Positions 1 to 4,567 of a DNA stretch of 5,389 nt are shown here, piece by piece. A model generated the notes under the pieces. It was not told the DNA's origin, made no database searches, and saw only the letters and a program-made list of their open reading frames with translations. Source of the DNA: CAZLFQ01 sp964625465 (GTDB taxonomy: Bacteria; Pseudomonadota; Alphaproteobacteria; Rickettsiales; Midichloriaceae). The number at the start of each line of letters is the position of its first letter. The stretch's first letter is position 1. The DNA lies in NCBI GenBank assembly GCA_964625465.1, contig CAZVFD010000048.1:1-5389 (forward strand). The letters run 5' to 3'. Position numbers and translations under genes: made by a program.

Positions 1-53
1 AGTCCATGTCTGGTTGCGCCAAAGTAAAAAGTCAGTGCTTCTGCTAATCTCAT
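1..53 (-). CDS. N-terminal start of an unidentified protein, cut by the left edge
   Basis: An ATG on the minus strand (complement of 51-53) opens a frame that stays open to the window edge and reads MRLAEALTFYFGATRHG. A well-placed ribosome site, AAGGGG (complement of 59-64), sits 5 bases before the ATG, and a perfect TATAAT lies further upstream (complement of 80-85). A good RBS, a good -10 and an open frame together make this more likely a real gene start than chance, even with only 17 codons visible. The peptide is too short for me to recognise a family. It runs divergently from secF across about 185 bp of regulatory-looking DNA. Confidence 0.55.
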   Translation of the reverse strand, partial: MRLAEALTFYFGATRHG

Positions 54-79
54 AAATACCCCTTAATATTGAAGTCCCA

Positions 80-108
80 ATTATACGCTAATTAAACGCC
101 TGTTTAAA
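80..108 (-). promoter_or_regulatory. Predicted promoter of the left-edge minus-strand gene
   Basis: On the minus strand, TATAAT (complement of 80-85) matches the sigma-70 -10 box at all six positions. TTTAAA (complement of 103-108) lies 17 bases upstream and matches four of six -35 positions. Transcription would begin near 73, giving a leader of about 20 bases that contains the AAGGGG ribosome site. The spacing is ideal, but AT-rich DNA produces such boxes by chance. Confidence 0.45.
92..107. promoter_or_regulatory. Palindrome TTAAAC-GCCT-GTTTAA, possible operator
   Basis: Two perfect 6-bp inverted arms are separated by 4 bases. The palindrome lies in the spacer and -35 region of the predicted minus-strand promoter, where a bound repressor would block transcription of the left-edge gene. 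The sequence shows the symmetry; an operator role is inferred. Confidence 0.35.
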
Positions 109-113
109 AGATT

Positions 114-135
114 GTTTTATTAAAGTTTTATTAAG
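114..135. repeat. Two tandem GTTTTATTAA units with 11-bp period, forming a TTAA-N7-TTAA box
   Basis: GTTTTATTAA occurs at 114-123 and again at 125-134, so the period is 11 bp, about one helical turn. The two TTAA ends (120-123 and 131-134) are separated by exactly 7 bases, which is the half-site spacing of the alphaproteobacterial cell-cycle regulator CtrA (TTAA-N7-TTAA, often followed by C). The following base here is G. In AT-rich DNA this can arise by chance. Confidence 0.35.
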
Positions 136-163
136 GGGGATTTTAGGATGATTCTGCGATGCA

Positions 164-181
164 GCAAATAATATCATTTGC
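164..181. promoter_or_regulatory. 18-bp near-perfect palindrome, possible operator of secF
   Basis: GCAAATAATATCATTTGC equals its own reverse complement at 16 of 18 positions: perfect 6-bp outer arms GCAAAT and ATTTGC, and one mismatched pair in the 6-bp centre. It overlaps the candidate -35 element of secF at 178-183. Length and symmetry fit a site for a dimeric helix-turn-helix regulator. Which protein would bind is not shown by the sequence. Confidence 0.4.
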
Positions 182-205
182 ATTTAGTTTAAAAGATCAT
201 ATATT
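178..205 (+). promoter_or_regulatory. Candidate promoter of secF
   Basis: TTGCAT (178-183), a 16-base spacer and TATATT (200-205, five of six -10 positions) would start transcription near 212, about 27 bases before the secF ATG. The -35 is weak (three of six). A second -10-like box, GATAAT at 224-229, would give an almost leaderless transcript, but the nearest -35-like TTGGCG is only 14 bases away from it. Confidence 0.35.
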
Positions 206-238
206 GGCGAGATTAAGTACTCCGATAATTTTAGAAGA

Positions 239-1162
239 ATGAAATTTCCAATAGTTTTAGTACCAGATAAAACCAATATAAACTTCATAGGAATGAAGTG
301 GATAGCCTTTGTGTTTAGCATTGTTGTGACGATCGGTACTTTTGCTAGCCTATTTACTCATGGTTTGAATTTCGGAATAGATTTTACAGGCGGCATCGTT
401 CTAGAAGCTCGTACAGGCAAAGATTTTGAAATAGTGAAAGTGAGAGATTTATTGGCGGAATCTGGTTATCATGGGGCTAACATTCAGAATTTTGGTGGAA
501 AAGGTGATATTTTGATTAGGCTTCAACCTAAGAATAGTGATGAGCAAGTCAAAGAAGTTGCCCATATTAAAGGGGTGCTTGGGCAGTTTTTTGAGAATGA
601 TATTGAGTTTAGAAGGGTGGACTACGTTGGTCCTAAAGTGGGTAAAGAGTTGATAGAGAAGGGTACCATAGCTTTTGTTTTATCATTAGTAGTTATGATG
701 GGCTATATAGCGGTACGATTTAATTGGCAGTATGGAATAGGTGTTGTGGTTGCTTTGTTCCATGATGCAATCGCAACACTAGGATTTTATGTTGTGACAC
801 AGTATGAATTTGATTTGTATTCGATAGCTGCAATTTTAACGATAGTTGGCTATTCGATAAATGATACGGTTGTTATATATGACCGTATAAGAGAGAATTT
901 GCGCAAGTATAAAACCCCAGATATGGCGGAAATAATTAATATGAGCGTAAATGAAACACTTTCTAGAACTATCATGACAGTATCAACCACGCTCTTGGTT
1001 TGTCTTGCGCTAGTTCTTTTTGGTGGAGAAGTCATAAAAGGCTTCAGCATGGCACTGCTTTTTGGGATTGCGTTTGGTACATATTCTTCGGTGTATATTG
1101 CCGCTCCAATTCTTATGCATACTGGTCTGAAAAATGTGGCGACGTCACAGCAGCAGGCTTAG
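239..1162 (+). CDS. secF: Protein translocase subunit SecF
   Basis: SecF partners SecD and the SecYEG channel in the inner membrane. The complex uses the proton gradient to help finish export of proteins into the periplasm. The 307-aa length is typical for a stand-alone SecF. Visible marks are a first membrane segment at about residues 20-38, the family signature GLNFGIDFTGG (42-52), a periplasmic domain to about 139 containing VDYVGPKVGKEL (127-138), and five further membrane segments between about 142 and 290. FHD (174-176) and GYSINDTVVIYDRIREN (204-220) are the conserved blocks of the membrane core. The start fits the family N-terminus (LVPDKTNINF at 7-16), although the only purine-rich stretch, AGAAG (233-237), almost touches the ATG and is badly spaced. 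secD is not directly upstream; the neighbour there is divergent. An amino acid permease follows after 26 bp and is probably co-transcribed. Confidence 0.96.
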   Translation: MKFPIVLVPDKTNINFIGMKWIAFVFSIVVTIGTFASLFTHGLNFGIDFTGGIVLEARTGKDFEIVKVRDLLAESGYHGANIQNFGGKGDILIRLQPKNSDEQVKEVAHIKGVLGQFFENDIEFRRVDYVGPKVGKELIEKGTIAFVLSLVVMMGYIAVRFNWQYGIGVVVALFHDAIATLGFYVVTQYEFDLYSIAAILTIVGYSINDTVVIYDRIRENLRKYKTPDMAEIINMSVNETLSRTIMTVSTTLLVCLALVLFGGEVIKGFSMALLFGIAFGTYSSVYIAAPILMHTGLKNVATSQQQA

Positions 1163-1188
1163 TAAATCCCTAATAAAAGGTAAAATTA

Positions 1189-2676
1189 ATGAGTATAAAA
1201 AAATATTTTAAATGTAAGTCTATTGATAGCTTGGTAAATGAAGCTAAAAAATCACACGATCTTGAGAGAACGCTTTCAGCTTTCCAATTAATCCTTCTTG
1301 GTATTGGAGCGATTATTGGTGCTGGAATTTTCGTATTCACTGGCTCCGCTGCAGGAGAGCATGCTGGCCCTGCAATTACGCTTTCGTTCGTACTAGCAGG
1401 CCTCGCCTGTGCTTGTGCGGCACTGTGCTATGCTGAGTTGGCATCTATGATCCCTGTTGCTGGTAGCTCATATACCTATTCATATGCAACTCTAGGTGAG
1501 CTTCCTGCGTGGTTGATTGCCGGCATGATTACATTAACATACGGTTTAGGTGCAGCTTCAGTCGCAAGTGGTTGGTCAGCATATTTGCAAGACTTCTTAT
1601 CAGCGCATAATATATTACATATTCCTGCAATATTCTCGACGCACTTTGGCGCGATGGTAGTAGATAAGGCAACTGGGCAAGAAGTTATGGCACTTGTTGA
1701 TCTTCCAGCACTATTTATTGTTGTACTACTTGGTATGGTTGTGCTAAGAGGCGCAGAAAGTTCAGCTATTTTTAATTCAGTTGTAGTGGCTATAAAAATG
1801 ACTGTAATCTTTGGATTTATAGTATTGGGTGCTACAAAAGTTGATCCAAATAATTGGACTCCATTTATTCCTGAGAATACTGGTAAATTTGGAGAGTTTG
1901 GCTTGTCTGGAATCATTGCTGGTTCAGCTGTAATATTCTTAGCATACACAGGATTTGACGCAGTTGCGACTGCAGCCCAAGAAACCAAAAATCCTAAGCG
2001 CGATTTGCCAATTGGCATAATAGGCTCTTTAGGAATTTGTATAGCAGTTTATGTGCTTGTTTCTTTAGTGCTGACAGGATTGGCTCCTTACACACAATTA
2101 AATGTTCCGAATCCTATGTCTATTGCGGTTGATAAAATGGGCGTTGCTTGGTTTGCTGATGCGGTGAAATTAGGAGCTATTGCTGGATTAACATCTGTTA
2201 TACTTGTTCTGATATTCGGAATTGTTCGTATTTTTTATACTGTAACGCATGATGGTTTATTGCCAGATTTCTTAGCGAAAACTCATAAGAAATATCATAC
2301 TCCGCATTTGATCACTTATATAGCAACAGCTACTATTGCAGCTATGGCATGCTTAATTCCAGTTGGAAGTTTAGTTAAGCTTGCGAATTTTGGTACGTTG
2401 GTGACATTTGCAATTGTTTGCTTGGGTACATTGATTTTAAGATACACAAAGCCTGATCTTAAAAGAGACTTTAGATGTCCACTAGTTCCAGTTGTTCCGA
2501 TGGCAGGCATTATAGTGTTCGCTACTATCCTTTACGGATTGCCATACGAAATATTCTGCTATGCAGCGATATGGATCACTTTTTTAATCGCTGTGTACTT
2601 TTTATATGGGAGACATAACAGCCATATGTTCCATCCACATAAAAAAGAGAAAGTGTTGAGACATAAACACGCTTAA
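1189..2676 (+). CDS. APC-superfamily cationic amino acid permease (CAT/YfnA type)
   Basis: This is an inner-membrane amino acid importer of the APC superfamily, most like the bacterial CAT branch (YfnA, GkApcT), whose members are proton-coupled transporters. The 495-aa protein has about 12 hydrophobic segments. The unwound TM1 substrate loop GIGAIIGAGIFV is at 38-49, AYTGFDAVATAAQETKNPKR at 252-271 is the TM6 signature of this branch, and RIFYTVTHDGLLP (347-359) is the conserved loop after TM8. K203 in FNSVVVAIK is placed like the TM5 lysine linked to proton coupling in ApcT proteins. The C-terminus is short and rich in His and Lys. A ribosome site AAAAGG (1175-1180) lies 8 bases before the ATG. 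The gene follows secF by 26 bp and ends just before a strong terminator. The actual substrate (arginine, lysine or broader) cannot be read from the sequence. Confidence 0.93.
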   Translation: MSIKKYFKCKSIDSLVNEAKKSHDLERTLSAFQLILLGIGAIIGAGIFVFTGSAAGEHAGPAITLSFVLAGLACACAALCYAELASMIPVAGSSYTYSYATLGELPAWLIAGMITLTYGLGAASVASGWSAYLQDFLSAHNILHIPAIFSTHFGAMVVDKATGQEVMALVDLPALFIVVLLGMVVLRGAESSAIFNSVVVAIKMTVIFGFIVLGATKVDPNNWTPFIPENTGKFGEFGLSGIIAGSAVIFLAYTGFDAVATAAQETKNPKRDLPIGIIGSLGICIAVYVLVSLVLTGLAPYTQLNVPNPMSIAVDKMGVAWFADAVKLGAIAGLTSVILVLIFGIVRIFYTVTHDGLLPDFLAKTHKKYHTPHLITYIATATIAAMACLIPVGSLVKLANFGTLVTFAIVCLGTLILRYTKPDLKRDFRCPLVPVVPMAGIIVFATILYGLPYEIFCYAAIWITFLIAVYFLYGRHNSHMFHPHKKEKVLRHKHA

Positions 2677-2680
2677 ACTA

Positions 2681-2704
2681 AAAGCCCCGAAAGGGGCTTT
2701 TTTT
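2681..2704 (+). terminator. Rho-independent terminator, possibly bidirectional
   Basis: AAAGCCCC (2681-2688) and GGGGCTTT (2693-2700) form a perfect 8-bp stem around a GAAA tetraloop, followed by an unbroken T run (2698-2704). It starts 5 bases after the permease stop codon. Read on the minus strand, the same hairpin comes directly after the stop codon of the small convergent gene and is followed by TTTTAGTTT-like sequence, so it may also stop that transcript, less strongly. Confidence 0.93.
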
Positions 2705-2873
2705 ATTTACCTCTACCTTTGTTGTGTCTGTCAGCAAAGTGATCGTGACCACGACCATTTTTCATTTGGTGTGCATTTAATCTATGCGAGCCTTTTTCAA
2801 AATTTATATTGTGAGATTTAATATTTGAGTCCCTACTTTTAATTGATTTATTGTTTTTATCTGAAGTTTCCAT
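2703..2873 (-). CDS. Small hydrophilic His/Lys/Asn-rich protein of unknown function (56 aa)
   Basis: I do not recognise this protein. The chosen start is the ATG at 2871-2873 (complement), giving 56 residues that begin METSDKNNK. It is preceded by a strong ribosome site AAGGAGG (complement of 2877-2883), 3 bases from the ATG, and by a perfect TATAAT (complement of 2901-2906). A longer start 7 codons upstream would place that ribosome site inside the gene, so I reject it. The protein has about 8 Lys, 5 Arg, 6 His and 8 Asn, very few hydrophobic residues and no Cys, Trp, Tyr or Val. It has no signal peptide or membrane segment and is probably disordered and basic. The tail GRGHDHFADRHNKGRGK concentrates Gly, His and Arg. 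A nucleic-acid, ribosome or metal-binding role is possible but only a guess. Its stop codon overlaps the T run of the permease terminator, and it is divergent from the TetR gene. Confidence 0.65.
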   Translation of the reverse strand: METSDKNNKSIKSRDSNIKSHNINFEKGSHRLNAHQMKNGRGHDHFADRHNKGRGK

Positions 2874-2900
2874 AGTCCTCCTTACCCAGTCCACAACTTA

Positions 2901-2906
2901 ATTATA
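2901..2906 (-). promoter_or_regulatory. -10 box of the small minus-strand gene
   Basis: The complement of 2901-2906 reads TATAAT, a perfect -10 element. Transcription would begin near 2894, about 20 bases before the ATG at 2873, with the AAGGAGG ribosome site in the leader. I see no good -35 at the usual distance (the complement of 2924-2929 is CCAATC), so activity may be modest or need an activator. Confidence 0.5.
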
Positions 2907-2942
2907 GGCTAAAATAAGTAAATGATTGGTAAATATTCAAAA

Positions 2943-2972
2943 CATTGTATTTGATATAGAGGAAATACCATG
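2943..2972. promoter_or_regulatory. Inverted repeat, candidate operator of the TetR-family regulator
   Basis: Left arm CATTGTATTT (2943-2952) and right arm AAATACCATG (2963-2972) are inverted copies matching at 9 of 10 positions, separated by 10 bases. The arms are centred 20 bp apart, two helical turns. The repeat overlaps the candidate promoter of the TetR gene (TTGATA at 2951-2956) and ends 36 bp before its start codon. TetR-family repressors commonly bind such dyads in their own promoter regions, so autoregulation is the natural reading, but binding is inferred. Confidence 0.5.
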
Positions 2973-2979
2973 ATAGTTT
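2951..2979 (+). promoter_or_regulatory. Candidate promoter of the TetR-family gene
   Basis: TTGATA (2951-2956, five of six -35 positions), a 17-base spacer and TAGTTT (2974-2979, three of six), preceded by TGA as in an extended -10. The weak -10 makes this tentative. Its overlap with the inverted repeat at 2943-2972 supports a regulated promoter here. Confidence 0.35.
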
Positions 2980-3008
2980 AAAGCTGTTCAATTAATAGGA
3001 ATGATAGC

Positions 3009-3608
3009 ATGGGACGTCGTGGAGATCACAGTTTTGAAGAGTTATCCAAAATGATTTTGGATGCAGCTTATGATATTTTAGAAAGAGAAGGTTATTCTAA
3101 GTTGAGTACGCGTAAGATAGCTAGTCAGATTGGGTATACAGTTGGTACCTTGTATAATGTATTTCAAAATTTGGATGATATTTTCGTTCATTTAAACGCC
3201 AGAACTTTAGATACTCTAATTCAGCATTTGAATGCGGCCGTTGCGCAAGACTCAAAAGTTGGTAAAGTAAAGCAACTCTCACAAGCTTATATTGATTTTA
3301 GCAGACAGAATTTCAATATATGGAGTACGCTTTTTGACTATCGTTTTAATGAGAATCACCAAATCCCGAAATGGTATAATGAAAAGATTACAAATCTATA
3401 TGGTGTTGTTGAAAAAAGTATTAGACCACTTTTATCAGCCAAGCATCAAGACCAGACAAAAGAAATAATTACAGTTCTATGGTCGGGAATTCATGGTATT
3501 TGTATTCTATCTATCAAGGGCAAGCTTGATAGGGCTGGAGTGGAATCTGCTTCTACATTGGTCGATCACTTTATTGAAAACTATATGCGTGGCGTGGGAT
3601 TGAATTAA
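3009..3608 (+). CDS. TetR/AcrR-family transcriptional regulator with WHG-type C-terminal domain
   Basis: This is a dimeric DNA-binding repressor, 199 aa, the usual TetR length. The N-terminal helix-turn-helix spans about residues 12-60: MILDAAYDILEREGYSKLSTRKIASQIGYTVGTLYNVFQNLDDIF has the classic pattern, with the recognition helix around VGTLYNVF (45-52). The ligand-binding half includes LWSGIHG (157-163), the W...HG pattern of the WHG (TetR_C_33-type) domain. The ribosome site TAGGA (2996-3000) is 8 bases before the ATG. The gene is divergent from the 56-aa gene, and a strong dyad sits in the region between them, so it may control itself and perhaps that gene. No efflux pump or enzyme is adjacent on the same strand to suggest a ligand; mipZ follows after 74 bp. 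The target and inducer are unknown. Confidence 0.93.
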   Translation: MGRRGDHSFEELSKMILDAAYDILEREGYSKLSTRKIASQIGYTVGTLYNVFQNLDDIFVHLNARTLDTLIQHLNAAVAQDSKVGKVKQLSQAYIDFSRQNFNIWSTLFDYRFNENHQIPKWYNEKITNLYGVVEKSIRPLLSAKHQDQTKEIITVLWSGIHGICILSIKGKLDRAGVESASTLVDHFIENYMRGVGLN

Positions 3609-3624
3609 CATTTTCTATCCCAAC

Positions 3625-3653
3625 TTGAACTCTCAAAGTTCGTATGTTACCTT
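3625..3653 (+). promoter_or_regulatory. Weak candidate promoter of mipZ
   Basis: TTGAAC (3625-3630), a 17-base spacer and TACCTT (3648-3653) preceded by TGT would be an extended -10 promoter with poor hexamers (four and three of six). A small inverted repeat GAACT/AGTTC (3627-3631 and 3637-3641) overlaps it. No terminator is seen after the TetR gene, so mipZ could also be read through from it. Confidence 0.25.
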
Positions 3654-3682
3654 CTATTAGGTTTAAACTTAAAGGGCGAAAA

Positions 3683-4552
3683 ATGTCTCATATAATTGTT
3701 GTTGGAAATGAAAAAGGCGGCTGTGGAAAAACTACTACAGCGATGCATCTAATTATTAGTTTGCTTAAATTGGGCTTTTCTGTTGGGACAATTGATCTGG
3801 ATTCGAGGCAACAGTCACTTACTCGTTACATTGATAATAGAAAGCAATATGTTGCAAAAAAAAATGTGCAGCTAATGATGCCAGAGCATTTTTCACTTCC
3901 TAGAAGTGAAAAAAATGTAAAACAAGAAGCTGAAAAAGAAGAAGAGGAAAGTTTTACGACAACAATACAAAAACTTTCTGATAAAGATTTTATCGTAATT
4001 GATACGCCTGGTAGCGATGCTTTTATGGGAAGGCTTGCGCACTCATACGCCGATACTGTGATTACTCCAATTAACGATAGCTTTATCGATTTAGACCTTA
4101 TAGGCAACGTAAACGCTGACACTTTGGACTCAATTCGGCCGGGAATATATAGCGCAATGCTTTGGGAGCAAAAAATGAAAAAAATTGCTCGTACTCGTAA
4201 AGAAATAAATTGGATTATAGTAAGGAATAGACTTTCCACTCTTGATGCGATTAATAAAAGAAACGTTGAAGTTTCTCTTGCAAAATTAGCAAAGAGATTT
4301 GGTTTTAAGATAGCCCCTGGATTCGGTGATAGGGTAGTCTTTAAAGAATTATTTCTTCTTGGTCTTACGCTACATGATGCTGCGAGTTCAGGAGAAATTC
4401 GAATGAGTACATCCGTAATTGCTGCAAGGCAGGAACTGCGTGAATTTATCAATGCATTAGGCATTGCCGAGGTGGTTGCAAAATTAAACCAAGAGTCAGT
4501 AGAAGCTACGCAGCCTCAAGTGCAATCAGAAGCAGAAGTAGTTCATAGCTGA
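3683..4552 (+). CDS. mipZ: Division-plane positioning ATPase MipZ
   Basis: MipZ is a ParA/MinD-type ATPase that binds ParB near the chromosome origins, forms gradients from the poles and blocks FtsZ polymerisation away from mid-cell. The 289-aa protein resembles Caulobacter MipZ along its length. IIVVGNEKGGCGKTT (4-18) holds the deviant Walker A motif with signature lysine K11 and P-loop lysine K16. TIDLDSRQQS (36-45) is the A' motif (D38, D40), VIDTPG (105-110) is Walker B, and TPINDSFIDLDLIG (128-141), INWIIVRNRLST (175-186) and PGFGDRVVFKELFLLGLTL (212-230) are MipZ-specific blocks. I chose the ATG at 3683 because AAAGGG (3671-3676) lies 6 bases before it; the in-frame ATG at 3644 has no ribosome site and adds residues foreign to the family. 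An acidic, Lys/Glu-rich loop (76-90) and an acidic tail of about 29 residues after NALG are variable parts. gcvPB converges 15 bp downstream. Confidence 0.96.
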   Translation: MSHIIVVGNEKGGCGKTTTAMHLIISLLKLGFSVGTIDLDSRQQSLTRYIDNRKQYVAKKNVQLMMPEHFSLPRSEKNVKQEAEKEEEESFTTTIQKLSDKDFIVIDTPGSDAFMGRLAHSYADTVITPINDSFIDLDLIGNVNADTLDSIRPGIYSAMLWEQKMKKIARTRKEINWIIVRNRLSTLDAINKRNVEVSLAKLAKRFGFKIAPGFGDRVVFKELFLLGLTLHDAASSGEIRMSTSVIAARQELREFINALGIAEVVAKLNQESVEATQPQVQSEAEVVHS

Positions 4553-4567
4553 TTTCATAGAAAGAAT

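Noticed and set aside
148..171. Seven-codon ORF (MILRCSK) after a GGGGG-AGG purine stretch upstream of secF
   Set aside because: Considered as a leader peptide, but it has no run of regulatory codons and no attenuator hairpin follows it.
1476..2018. 180-aa open frame on the minus strand
   Set aside because: It lies wholly inside the permease gene, has no ribosome site or family resemblance, and is a codon-usage shadow.
3661..3668. 8-bp palindrome GTTTAAAC in the mipZ leader
   Set aside because: Too short and AT-rich to call an operator, and it lies just before the ribosome site; it does not have the TTAA-N7-TTAA spacing of a CtrA box.
3644..3682. Upstream in-frame ATG extending mipZ by 13 residues
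   Set aside because: There is no ribosome site before it, the extra residues are foreign to MipZ, and the ATG at 3683 has a good AAAGGG at proper spacing.
3841..3960. Lys/Glu-rich insert in MipZ as a possible unusual domain
   Set aside because: Caulobacter MipZ has a similar acidic variable loop at this position, so it is normal family variation.
3826..4464. 212-aa open frame on the minus strand
   Set aside because: It is fully antisense to mipZ, whose protein is clearly conserved; the Ser/Ile-rich translation resembles no known protein.
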